DNA of 36,670 bases from Bradyrhizobium sp. (GTDB lineage: Bacteria > Pseudomonadota > Alphaproteobacteria > Rhizobiales > Xanthobacteraceae). A program made the position numbers and the translations under genes. The DNA is taken from contig NZ_JACRAW010000144.1 in NCBI RefSeq assembly GCF_016213215.1, forward strand, positions 1 to 36,670, written 5' to 3'. Below the pieces are notes generated by a model. It did not search any database, had not been told where the DNA came from, and saw only the letters and a list, made by a program, of their open reading frames with translations. Of this stretch, positions 15,931 through 23,302 are shown piece by piece (position 1 is the first letter of the stretch; every line of letters starts with the position of its first letter).

Positions 15931-16196
15931 GCGCTTCCCGGTACATCACGAAGTGACTTCCGCGGCGCCCCTGTCGCGCAACGTGTAGCGTGCGAAGACC
16001 TGCCATGATGTCGTCCCGGGCCTTCGAGCCTGCGGCATCGCGACCGTCGGTGAGTTCGCCAATTGCCTGAACGAGCGTGTCCCGGTACACCCGTGATTGT
16101 CGCGCGCCACAATTCTCAGTGGTTCCATTTGAGGATGTTGGCAAAATCGACTTCCGGGGCAGCGCCAAGACGAACGCGCCATCTCTGGTCGGCCAT
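15931..16196 (-). pseudogene. parE: parE-like toxin remnant, frameshifted and truncated
   Basis: ATG at 16196, eight bases after the parD stop, opens MADQRWRVRLGAAPEVDFAN and continues ILKWNH before a stop at 16116-16118. Removing one T of the pair at 16123-16124 (an extra A on the coding strand) restores KWTTENCGARQSRVYRDT and then ELTDGRDAAGSKARDDIMAG and GRRGSHFVMYREA, a plain RelE/ParE toxin. After YREA the expected C-terminal strand and LHDxMDxxRH-type tail are absent in all frames. So there are two lesions, a one-base insertion near codon 25 and a lost 3' end. The toxin is almost certainly dead in this strain, if the base call is right. Confidence 0.8.
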
Positions 16197-16203
16197 GAGG
16201 GCT

Positions 16204-16491
16204 CTATTCGGCGGTTCGGGAGATGACCTTCTCCGAAAGGTCATTCAAAAAGGTTTGCAGCTCCTCGATATTCCCAAATTCTTTGAAGTCTCCTCGATCC
16301 AACGCGCCGACACCGGCGCGAGCCGCTGCCCGCAGGGCTTTCAGCTTGCCCGCATCCTCCGCCTCGCGTTGCTCCACGAGCCGCAACCCATCGCGCAGCA
16401 CTTCGCTGGCGTTCTGGTAGCGGCCGGACTTGACGAGGGTTTCAAGGAGCTCTCCTTGACGCTCGGTCAGCACGACATTTCTTGTCGGCAT
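16204..16491 (-). CDS. parD: ParD-family antitoxin
   Basis: A 95-residue protein with an N-terminal ribbon-helix-helix (MPTRNVVLTERQGELLETLV, then SGRYQNASEVLRDGLRLVEQ) and an acidic/Ala-rich C-terminal arm (RAGVGALDRGDFKEF) that normally wraps ParE. The start at 16491 is preferred over the ATG six bases upstream because GAGG then has a six-base spacing. ParD neutralises ParE and represses its own operon. The downstream parE is frameshifted, so this antitoxin looks orphaned; it could still protect against ParE toxins of incoming elements. Confidence 0.88.
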   Translation of the reverse strand: MPTRNVVLTERQGELLETLVKSGRYQNASEVLRDGLRLVEQREAEDAGKLKALRAAARAGVGALDRGDFKEFGNIEELQTFLNDLSEKVISRTAE

Positions 16492-16644
16492 TGGCATCCT
16501 CGTTCAAAAAGTGGAGCTTATGGCATGATGTGCCATGCGTCCCTGATCGCCTCAACCTGAATGTTGGCGCGCGCCCTTGGCAGCCGCCGCGTGCAATCGT
16601 CATCTTAATCGCAGTTTCGGCTCCTCCAACGGCGAAAGCCCAAA

Positions 16645-16761
16645 GGCTTTCCAGCCGACCTGGTCAAGGTGGCACGCCGGAAACTGCGCTATCTCAAGGC
16701 CGCGCGCGATCTTGGCGACTCGAGGTCGCCTCCCGGCAATCGCCTTGAGGCGCCCGCGTGA
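16645..16761 (+). pseudogene. higB/RelE-type toxin fragment
   Basis: In one frame this reads GFPADLVKVARRKLRYLKAA followed by RDLGDSRSPPGNRLEA and a stop. That is the middle of a HigB-type mRNA interferase: the VARRKL helix and the invariant PPGNRLEAL turn. The following LKGDR...HSIRINDQWRICF part is missing, and upstream residues resembling the N-terminus (NRSFGSSNGESPKAF) lie in another frame. It is a truncated, frameshifted relic with no antitoxin partner, and it ends 22 bases before the first creC-like fragment. Confidence 0.65.
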
Positions 16762-16782
16762 TTGGATGCGATCTCGAAGTCC

Positions 16783-16819
16783 AACCGACGAGAAGATATT
16801 CGATGCCTTCTTCAAATCC
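16783..16819 (+). pseudogene. short echo of the creC-like kinase 3' region
   Basis: AACCGACGAGAAGATATTCG and ATGCCTTCTTCAAATCC align with AACCGGGAGAAGATCTTCG and ACGCCTTCTTCACCACC of the kinase (F box, residues KIFDAFF) at about 15463-15498, with one indel. It covers only about 37 bases, but it matches the same site as the longer copy at 18413-18600, so chance is unlikely. Confidence 0.5.
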
Positions 16820-16996
16820 GCAATACCCATGCAGCTTCGCGGTCAGAATTGACATCAAAAGCCGCGCACCGGAAAGTCCCTTATGGGCACAAGAGCTGCT
16901 GCCAGCGCTGGGTGCGCCTCGTCAAATGTAACTCCACTCTTATCCCGCGCTCTGAGTCTAAACTTCTCGATTTGAGCGCGGCGTCAGCTCCGCTTA

Positions 16997-17512
16997 TCAG
17001 TTGGCTTTTGCAAACTTATACGTGCCTTTCTTGTGGCCAATGACCTGACTAATCCCCTCGAAATTGCTCTTTAGAGGCTCGATGGTAATGATGAGTTCGG
17101 CCTGGAGACCTTCGAATTTGCCGGTCCCGCCAGTTATCTTGCACTTGTTTGGTTGCCCGGGCAGGAAATCGCATTGTTCGAATGTTTGGTCGCCGTCCTT
17201 GTCGACATAGGTACAGAACCCGCGAACTTCGACGGTCTTCGCCGACGGGTCTCTGAGCCGGCTAAACTGGCAGCGTCCACCCATGTTGTTGAGCACTGGG
17301 TTTCCGGCGTCGTTCGTTGCTGCCATGGCCTGGTTCAGCAGGTCAAACTCTCTACCGCCGCCGATCGGCATTGGCTTGGGAGGCGGGATTGGCGTCGCGA
17401 TAAATGTGACGGAGACCGGTCCTTCCGGCGGCATGCTCTGAGCCTGAACGCTGGCGGCCGCCACAAGGACAGCAACCGAAGACAATCCGACAAGTGCGTG
17501 AGAAATTGCCAT
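16997..17512 (-). CDS. exported protein of unknown function (171 aa)
   Basis: The start at 17512 follows AAAGGAG with good spacing. The signal peptide (about residues 1-24) ends in ASVQAQ. The mature part has GGRCQFSRLRDP, EVRGFCTYVDKDGDQTFEQC (a DKDGD acidic loop), CDFLPGQPNKCKITGGTGKF, and ends GHKKGTYKFAKAN. Three or four cysteines suggest disulfides, so a periplasmic location is likely. The GGTGKFEGL turn is typical of small beta-barrel proteins of the allene-oxide-cyclase-like/DUF3224 kind, but I cannot place it in a family. It stands alone between degenerate regions. Confidence 0.75.
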   Translation of the reverse strand: MAISHALVGLSSVAVLVAAASVQAQSMPPEGPVSVTFIATPIPPPKPMPIGGGREFDLLNQAMAATNDAGNPVLNNMGGRCQFSRLRDPSAKTVEVRGFCTYVDKDGDQTFEQCDFLPGQPNKCKITGGTGKFEGLQAELIITIEPLKSNFEGISQVIGHKKGTYKFAKAN

Positions 17513-17949
17513 TGCTCTCTCCTTTGATTGCGCAGAGAACCAATTGCAACCCAGCAAAGTTATGCCTCGCGGAACACATGAGCAAGGATAAAGACCTTGA
17601 GCATTGATCAAGAAGTGTTGCAGCGCGGAGCCAACAAAGGAGCGCCAGAAGAGCTAAGCCAATACGAGATTGGGCCTCAAGACGGCAGATCGTAACTTCC
17701 AAGGCGGAGAAGCCGTCGACGTGCGCTTCGGCACATGAGCAACGGTCGAGCCCATGAGGGCGTCTTTCCGGTTTACCCGGACAACGAACTGACTCGCTCG
17801 GAATGGCAGCTGTTGTGACAAAGCGCACGTTGGTTGGAACGCAAGGTCTCCCAGCTCACCGCGCTGAAGGCCTGCGTTACCCGGTTGAGCGGTCACGCAA
17901 TCGCCGGCACCGCAGAATACCGAGCGAGAGCCCCCTGGCGAACCTGGTT
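17513..17949. other. gene-free stretch
   Basis: No frame has both a ribosome site and recognisable protein sequence. A perfect small hairpin, CCTGG-TTTCAAAT-CCAGG, lies at 17943-17960, at the 3' end of the following minus-strand gene. I see nothing else to annotate. Confidence 0.4.
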
Positions 17950-18189
17950 TCAAATCCAGGTGGCAGCCGCGGCCAGCAGGAGAGCGGAGCCAAGCGCGAC
18001 CATGGCAAGCCCTGGCCAATTCGACCTGATCCCAAAACCGCTGGCCGGTCTCTCAGGTTCCAGGGTGTCACTGCGCCGCCCGGAGTTCAGTCGGCTTCTA
18101 CCACTTAGTCGGCCTCGCCAGATTGGCTGAAACGCCATGTGCAGCACCCCGCCGACAACCAGCAGCACACCAAGCCAAATGAGTACCAT
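17950..18189 (-). CDS. small two-helix membrane protein (79 aa)
   Basis: ATG at 18189 follows GGGAG six bases upstream. One helix covers residues 1-20 (MVLIWLGVLLVVGGVLHMAF), a basic, Ser/Arg-rich loop follows (RGRLSGRSRLNSGRRSDTLE), and a second helix ends the protein (WPGLAMVALGSALLLAAAA). The positive loop predicts a cytoplasmic hairpin. I half-remember similar small proteins in Bradyrhizobium but no function. The good start and amphipathic layout support a real gene. Confidence 0.6.
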   Translation of the reverse strand: MVLIWLGVLLVVGGVLHMAFQPIWRGRLSGRSRLNSGRRSDTLEPERPASGFGIRSNWPGLAMVALGSALLLAAAATWI

Positions 18190-18412
18190 GCTCGTCTCCC
18201 GCACAAGTGAATACCCTGAGAGGCTGTCTTCCGCCGAGCGCCGCCGTCCATCCTGGTTGACCTGCGTGCACGCTACGCTGTTTTTCGCCTGATGTCTCTG
18301 AAGGGTTCGAAAGCAGACCGTCGGGAAACCGTTTGTGTGAAGGGTTTCGAATGCTCCCGAAGTGTCCGCTCGATCCCAAACAGCGGTCAGCGCCGCTTCG
18401 TGAATTGCATCC

Positions 18413-18600
18413 GATCCCGTCGAACCGCGACTTCGACGCCTTCTTCGCCACCCGCCGCAATGCCGGCGGCACCGGAACGGGTCTTGCGACTGTCCGTGCC
18501 GTCATGATGAGCCATGGCCAGATCCGGATGAGCCATGGCGATTCCGCTTTTGCCGAGAGAAGAAAGCGTGTCCTTTGAGTTACGGTTCCCGGCTGGCTGA
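18413..18600 (+). pseudogene. decayed copy of the creC-like kinase 3' end
   Basis: FDAFFATRRNAGGTGTGLAT and VRAVMMSHGQIR are read in one frame, and SFELRFPAG then a stop in another. They mirror FDAFFTTRRDAGGTGMGLAI, VRAVMMSHGG and CFELQFPAGGE of the kinase at 14034-15635. At the DNA level the match runs to the stop codon, with several substitutions and small indels. No upstream kinase part is present. It ends 120 bases before the enolase-family gene. Confidence 0.75.
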
Positions 18601-18720
18601 GCCGCTGCCAGCGAACGTGGCTTGTTGCCGCTTTGGGGTGCTGCGATAACCGTCCCAAATGACGACGCCCGGGACAACCGGGTTCAGGCAAGACACCTCA
18701 AGTGCACAGCGGAGGAAACC

Positions 18721-19812
18721 GTGACCGACCTCGTTCGCATCAAGCGCTTTGTGGCAAGGCCCGTCCTGGTGCCGATGAATCTCGCGTTGCAGACCGCGAC
18801 CGGCGCGATCAGCCGGGCGCCGCTGGTGCTGGTCGACTGCGAGACCGACCAGGGCGGGCGCGGCCATGCTTACCTGTTTTCGCTCACGCCGGCGGCGCTC
18901 AAGCCGCTTGCCGCCATGGTCAACGAGATGTCCGACATGCTCGCCGGCGACCAGTTGGTGCCGTTCGAGATCGAGCGCAAGCTGACGCAGCGCTTCACCC
19001 TGCTGGGCCTTGCCGGTTTGCAGCGGCTGGCACAATCCGGGATCGACATGGCGGCATGGGATGCGCTGGCGCGGCTCCGGAAGCTGCCGCTGGCGGGCCT
19101 GCTGGGCGGCGTTCCCAAGCCCGTGCCTGCCTATAACTCCAAGGGCCTCGGCATTATGCCGGCCGGCGCGGCGGTCGAGGAAGCGCACCGGCTGCTCGCC
19201 GAAGGTTTTGACGCCGTCAAGATTCGCGTCGGCCGGCCCGATGCGGACGAGGACCTCAAGGCCGTGCGCGCGGTGCGCAAGGCGGTCGGCGATGGCGTGA
19301 CGCTGATGTGCGACTACAATCAGGCTCTCACCGTGACGGAAGCCATCCAGCGCTGCCGCATGCTCGACGATGAGGGCCTGCTCTGGATCGAGGAGCCGAT
19401 CCGCCATGACGATTATGCCGGCTGCGCGCGCATCGCGGCCGAGATCCGCACGCCGGTCCAGATCGGCGAGAATTTCGACAGCGCGTTTTCCATGCAGGGT
19501 GCGCTTGCGGCCCACGCCAGCGACTTCGTGATGCCGGACGTGCAGCGCATCGGAGGCGTCACGGGATGGCTGCGCGCGGCTTCGCTGGCCCATGCCGCCG
19601 GCATCCAGATGTCGACGCATCTGTTTTCGGAAGTGAGCGCGCACCTGTTCTGCGTCACGCCGACCGCGCACTGGCTGGAATATGTCGATTGGGCCGACGC
19701 CGTGCTGGCGCGGCGCCTGACCATCAAGGACGGCTACGCGCTGCCGAACCAGGAGCCCGGCAACGGCATCGAGTGGGACGAAGCCGCGGTGGCGAAATAT
19801 CTCGTCGACTGA
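18721..19812 (+). CDS. enolase-superfamily enzyme closely related to mandelate racemase, with KxR in place of KxK
   Basis: GTG start at 18721 after GGAGG; 363 residues, the family length. Against Pseudomonas mandelate racemase (from memory) every key residue lies at a constant offset of three: K167 (164), D198 and N200 (195, 197), E224 (221), E250 (247), D273 (270), H300 (297), E320 (317). Metal ligands and the His-Asp dyad are therefore intact, and long runs such as TPTAHWLE and IGGVTGW are shared. The exception is R169 at Lys166, the base for (S)-mandelate. KxR motifs occur in other members of the superfamily, so an epimerase or dehydratase on a different 2-hydroxy acid is likely. It is probably cytoplasmic and Mg-dependent. 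Confidence 0.9.
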   Translation: MTDLVRIKRFVARPVLVPMNLALQTATGAISRAPLVLVDCETDQGGRGHAYLFSLTPAALKPLAAMVNEMSDMLAGDQLVPFEIERKLTQRFTLLGLAGLQRLAQSGIDMAAWDALARLRKLPLAGLLGGVPKPVPAYNSKGLGIMPAGAAVEEAHRLLAEGFDAVKIRVGRPDADEDLKAVRAVRKAVGDGVTLMCDYNQALTVTEAIQRCRMLDDEGLLWIEEPIRHDDYAGCARIAAEIRTPVQIGENFDSAFSMQGALAAHASDFVMPDVQRIGGVTGWLRAASLAHAAGIQMSTHLFSEVSAHLFCVTPTAHWLEYVDWADAVLARRLTIKDGYALPNQEPGNGIEWDEAAVAKYLVD

Positions 19813-19835
19813 TTTTGCCGCCGTAACCGGGCGCT

Positions 19836-19849
19836 TTGATCCGGATCAA
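19836..19849. promoter_or_regulatory. perfect FNR/FixK-type box
   Basis: TTGATCCGGATCAA is a perfect palindrome of the TTGA-N6-TCAA type bound by FixK2/FnrL/FNR regulators. Its centre (19842.5) would place a class II start site near 19884, 21 bases before the ATG of the broken Bcr/CflA gene, with TATCGG near position -10. Low-oxygen control is inferred. Confidence 0.6.
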
Positions 19850-19904
19850 TAGCGCGGCCTGCGCGATGCCTTATCGGCTGTCCCGCAACAACCATCGACC
19901 TTTC

Positions 19905-20265
19905 ATGACTGTCACCGCGACCATCGAGCGGCTTCCATCGTCACCGCGGCTCGTGGTGATCATTCTCGGCCTGCTGTCGGTCTTCGGACCGCTCGCCACC
20001 GATCTTTATCTCCCCGCCTTTCACCTGCTCGATGTCGGCCGCCGGCAATGCCAGCGGCAGCGGATCGGCGCTGATCGGCGTGCTGCAATTCGGCTACGCC
20101 TTCGCCGCGAGCGGCGTGGTGTCAAAGACGCAGAACGGCACCGCGTTTCCGATGACGCTGACCATCCTCGGCTGCGCGGCGCTCGCCAGCCTGACATCGC
20201 TGCTCTTCCGTTTCATGCAGCAACAAGGCCGATTCCGGCGGCGAGTGACCATGCCGCCTCGGTGA
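19905..20265 (+). pseudogene. Bcr/CflA drug-resistance MFS transporter with internal deletion
   Basis: ATG at 19905 starts MTVTATIERLPSSPRL and a first helix VVIILGLLSVFGPLATDLYL ending PAFHLL, the typical Bcr/CflA N-terminus (PLATDLYLPA). After about 41 codons the sequence jumps, in the +1 frame from about 20032, to AGNASGSGSALIGVLQFGYA and then NGTAFPMTLTILGCAALASL, which is the family's final two helices. The middle, about 280 residues and ten helices, is gone. The protein cannot transport. It is a deletion pseudogene behind a well-formed FNR/FixK-type box. Confidence 0.8.
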
Positions 20266-20464
20266 TCGCTGAGCAATCGGCCGTAACTCCGCGCTCATGC
20301 GCTCACCGCCGTCTGTCGCAACGACGGCCGGTGACAGCTGGCTGTTCGTCGCCGACGCCGAGCTTGTGCGTCGACCTCCCGACATTCTAGATTTGGCGCC
20401 GCAGGCTGCCGCCACTCTGGAAACACGGGCACCACGTCCGGGGCGGGCGCGAGAGGGGGTACGG

Positions 20465-21973
20465 ATGTCGAAACGGCCAACCAGAAGTATTGCGATTGCC
20501 TGCGCCCTGGCTTGTATCGGCGTGCAGGCGAGCCATGCGGCCGACCTGTCGAAGATTCAGAACATCGTGGTGATCTATGCGGAGAACCGCAGCTTCGACC
20601 ATCTCTACGGCCTTTTTCCCGGCGCCAACGGCATCGCGAATGCAAAGCGCGAGGAATATGTCCAGCGCGATCACGATGGCTCCGAACTGCCGTACCTGCG
20701 GGTGTGGAACATCAAAGGGGAGCCCGCTCCCGGCTACCCCGAACTTCCAAACGCGCCGTTTCGCATCGACGCGCCGCCGGTGAGCAAGTCGCTGACCGAC
20801 GTGCTGCTCAGCCCCATCCACGCCTACTACCACAACATCGAACAGATCAACGGCGGCAAGAACGACATGTTCGCCGCGATGTCGACGGTCGGCGGCTACA
20901 CCATGGGCTATTTCGACGGCAGCCGGATGAAGTTGTGGCAGTGGGCCAGGGAGTACACGCTCGCGGACAACTTCTTTATGGGCGCATTCGGCGGCTCGTA
21001 CCTGAACCACCATTATCTGGTCTGCGGCTGCGCGCCGATGTTCAAGGATGCTCCCGGTTTCATGCACGCCGTCCTCGACGGCAACGGCAGGCTGAAGAAG
21101 ATGCCGGACTCGCCGTCAGCCAGGGACGGCGCGGTCAAGACCTATTCCGGCGGCCTTGGCGGCCAGGTCACGCCCGACGGTTACACGGTCAATACCACCC
21201 AGCCGCCCTATCAGCCGAGCGGGGTGCGGCCGGCGGAAGGCGGATCGCTCGACATGGCCGATCCGAAAGGCGACGAGCGTATCGGCCTGCCGCTGCCGCC
21301 TTCGACCATGAAGACGATCGGCGACACGCTCTCGGCCAAATCGATCAGCTGGGCGTGGTACTCGGGCGGCTGGAACGAAGCGTTGAAGGACGGAATGCGA
21401 CCGCCTGCCGAAAAGCGCACGGTCATCTACGCGCGCGCGGACGGCGCGATCAATTTCCAGCCGCATCATCAGCCGTTCAACTACTATGCGCGCTTCGCGC
21501 CGGGCACTGAGGATCGCGCCTCACACCTCAAAGACGTGGCAGACTTCCTCAAAGCGATCGACAGCGGAACGCTGCCCCATGTCAGTTTCTACAAGCCTGT
21601 GGGACTGTACAACCAGCATCCGTCCTACACCGACCTGATGACCGGGGACGCCCACATCGCCGACATTCTCGAACGCTTAAGGAAATCCCCGCAATGGAGC
21701 AACATGGTCGTCGTCGTCACCTATGACGAGAACGGCGGGTTCTGGGATCACGTTTCGCCGCCATCCGGGCCGGGCTGGGGCGATCGCTGGGGACCGGGCA
21801 CGCGCATTCCGGCCATCATCGTTTCGCCGTTCGCAAGGCGCGGCTACGTCGATCACACCACTTACGACACGGGGTCGATTGCCAAGCTGATCACGGCGCG
21901 TTTTGCGCTCGAAACCTTGCCGGGCCTGCGCGAGAAAATGGGCGACCTCACCGCCGCTCTCAACCTTCCCTGA
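20465..21973 (+). CDS. exported phosphoesterase, AcpA/phospholipase C superfamily
   Basis: A 502-residue protein with a signal peptide (1-25, ending ASHA-AD), so periplasmic or secreted. ATG at 20465 follows GAGGGGG. Motifs: NIVVIYAENRSFDHLYG near residue 33 (metal and nucleophile region), FPGANG, NGGKNDMFA, LADNFFMGAFGGSYLNHHYL, and a C-terminal VVVTYDENGGFWDHVSPP plus GTRIPAIIVSPFARRGYVDH. These define the phospholipase C/acid phosphatase AcpA group, which cleaves phosphomonoesters or phospholipid head groups. Substrate is not predictable from sequence. Scavenging of phosphate is plausible but no Pho box was recognised. It follows the broken MFS gene. Confidence 0.88.
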   Translation: MSKRPTRSIAIACALACIGVQASHAADLSKIQNIVVIYAENRSFDHLYGLFPGANGIANAKREEYVQRDHDGSELPYLRVWNIKGEPAPGYPELPNAPFRIDAPPVSKSLTDVLLSPIHAYYHNIEQINGGKNDMFAAMSTVGGYTMGYFDGSRMKLWQWAREYTLADNFFMGAFGGSYLNHHYLVCGCAPMFKDAPGFMHAVLDGNGRLKKMPDSPSARDGAVKTYSGGLGGQVTPDGYTVNTTQPPYQPSGVRPAEGGSLDMADPKGDERIGLPLPPSTMKTIGDTLSAKSISWAWYSGGWNEALKDGMRPPAEKRTVIYARADGAINFQPHHQPFNYYARFAPGTEDRASHLKDVADFLKAIDSGTLPHVSFYKPVGLYNQHPSYTDLMTGDAHIADILERLRKSPQWSNMVVVVTYDENGGFWDHVSPPSGPGWGDRWGPGTRIPAIIVSPFARRGYVDHTTYDTGSIAKLITARFALETLPGLREKMGDLTAALNLP

Positions 21974-22016
21974 CCGGGCGGTCGATCGGCGTCAGTCGCG
22001 GACATGGCCGGTCCAA

Positions 22017-22820
22017 TCACTCGCTGACCGCTCTGCTGATGCCGTGCCAGACCTGATCCTTAAGTGCGATCAGCGGCGGCGCCGGCAGTGTCAGCGGCGG
22101 CTCGCTCCGCCTGACGCCGTCAATGACCAGGCTGGCCACATCGATCTCGCCATCTGTGTGGTAAGGATCGCCTTCGCCATTTCGTCCAATCAGCGTCGGG
22201 CCTGTTCCGGAAATCTTGAAGAATGTCTGGACCATCCCGGCCTCGCGCAGATCGCGCATCAGCAAGTCACGTTCCGCGTCGATGTCGGGCGCTATGTGAT
22301 GGGTCACCTGCCCGGTATCGTGGCTCAAGCCCACGCCGCGATCGAACGTTGCCGAACCGAGCCAGACAGGACGGCCGTCGGTTCCCTTGTCCAGCACCGG
22401 CCAAAGACGGACGTGGTGCCGCCGGTCGGCACTTGTTCCCTCCGGCTTTTCGAACGCAAGCAGCTCCCGTTTTCCTTGGTAGTAAAGCGCGCTCACCGGC
22501 GCATCCCGGTACGGCCGGTCGAGCACCACGCTGCCAACGATCTCGATACTGGTCCGCAACGTGATCGGGTCCGCCGGAAACCAGCCTGCCGCATGCATGG
22601 CGCGCAGGATGTCTTCCTTGCTGCCAACGAGTCCGACGTTCAGAGCGTCACCCGGAATGCCGCTCCCGGTGCGCGTGACCATGGGCAGGGAAGCAAGGCC
22701 CGGCTCGTGTTCGTGGTGGCTCCACAGGGCGGGCAGGATGACATACGCAAGCAGCAGATAGGTGACGAGTATTCCCGCCGGAACGATCCACCATCGTCGC
22801 CTGCCTGCAATCCGCTTCAT
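22017..22820 (-). CDS. LssY C-terminal domain protein, membrane-anchored
   Basis: A 267-residue protein with one N-terminal helix (about 10-30, WWIVPAGILVTYLLLAYVIL). The rest matches the LssY C-terminal domain: GDALNVGLVGSKEDILRAMH, AAGWFPADPITLRTSIEI, RYRDAPVSALYYQGKRE-type strand (here DRPYRDAPVSALYYQGKRE), FEKPEGTSADRRHHVRLW, and WLGSATFDRGVGLSHDTGQV followed by THHIAPDIDAERD. The His-rich HHVRLW and THHI segments are conserved in the group. Function is unknown; in full-length LssY it is joined to phosphatase/DedA-type domains. Here it is free-standing and probably exposed to the periplasm. It overlaps a small upstream frame by ATGA. Confidence 0.82.
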   Translation of the reverse strand: MKRIAGRRRWWIVPAGILVTYLLLAYVILPALWSHHEHEPGLASLPMVTRTGSGIPGDALNVGLVGSKEDILRAMHAAGWFPADPITLRTSIEIVGSVVLDRPYRDAPVSALYYQGKRELLAFEKPEGTSADRRHHVRLWPVLDKGTDGRPVWLGSATFDRGVGLSHDTGQVTHHIAPDIDAERDLLMRDLREAGMVQTFFKISGTGPTLIGRNGEGDPYHTDGEIDVASLVIDGVRRSEPPLTLPAPPLIALKDQVWHGISRAVSE

Positions 22821-23065
22821 GCGTCAATCAACTTCCTTGCGATAGCTTGTTCCGCTGCAGGGTGCTCCCTCGCCGCGACACCAACGTGCTTGTCGCAGGA
22901 TGCGGAGCGCTCGCTTTGATCCTGTCGGTGAGCTTCGGTCATCGCGCTCCAGTTTCGTATCGCTGGCCGCCGGACCTTCAGCAGACATTTGAGAGGCAGC
23001 GCTGACCCGACGGCGCCGCTTACGCGGTCTCGCCGTTTGCCCCGATACCTGCGGACCGAACCCAT
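22817..23065 (-). CDS. doubtful small ORF (82 aa) overlapping the LssY-domain gene
   Basis: ATG at 23065 has a strong GGAGG five bases upstream, and its stop overlaps the next start as ATGA, both marks of a real translated frame. The protein, MGSVRRYRGKRRDRVSGAVG at the N-terminus, is basic and polar, without a recognisable domain. It lies between tRNA-Val and the LssY gene, a stretch that otherwise has no gene. I rate it uncertain because composition alone does not support it. Confidence 0.3.
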   Translation of the reverse strand: MGSVRRYRGKRRDRVSGAVGSALPLKCLLKVRRPAIRNWSAMTEAHRQDQSERSASCDKHVGVAAREHPAAEQAIARKLIDA

Positions 23066-23155
23066 GCGAACCTCCGAAGGGGCCCGCCAAGGATGCCGAG
23101 CTCTTCAGTGAAGCGAGGACTTCCGGAAAACCTGAGCTGGACGAGGGGTCTAGGA

Positions 23156-23230
23156 TGGTGGGCACGACAGGGATCGAACCTGTGACCCCTACCATGTCAA
23201 GGTAGTGCTCTCCCGCTGAGCTACGTGCCC
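23156..23230 (-). tRNA. tRNA-Val (anticodon GAC)
   Basis: On the minus strand the 75 bases fold as a complete cloverleaf: acceptor GGGCACG pairing with CGTGCCC, D arm with GCTCAGCGGGAGAGC, anticodon stem CTACC/GGTAG around TTGACAT (anticodon GAC, reading GUC valine codons), and T arm ACAGGTTCGATCCTGT. The CCA end is encoded. Confidence 0.96.
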
Positions 23231-23302
23231 TAAGGTCTTAAGTCAGGTGGGGGTCCGTATATCGGCTCCCACGAGGCCACGCAAGGACGCATGCAGGCCC
23301 GG

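Noticed and set aside
17943..17960. Hairpin CCTGG-TTTCAAAT-CCAGG resembling a tRNA T arm
   Set aside because: No acceptor, D or anticodon arm can be built around it; it is only a small hairpin at a gene end.
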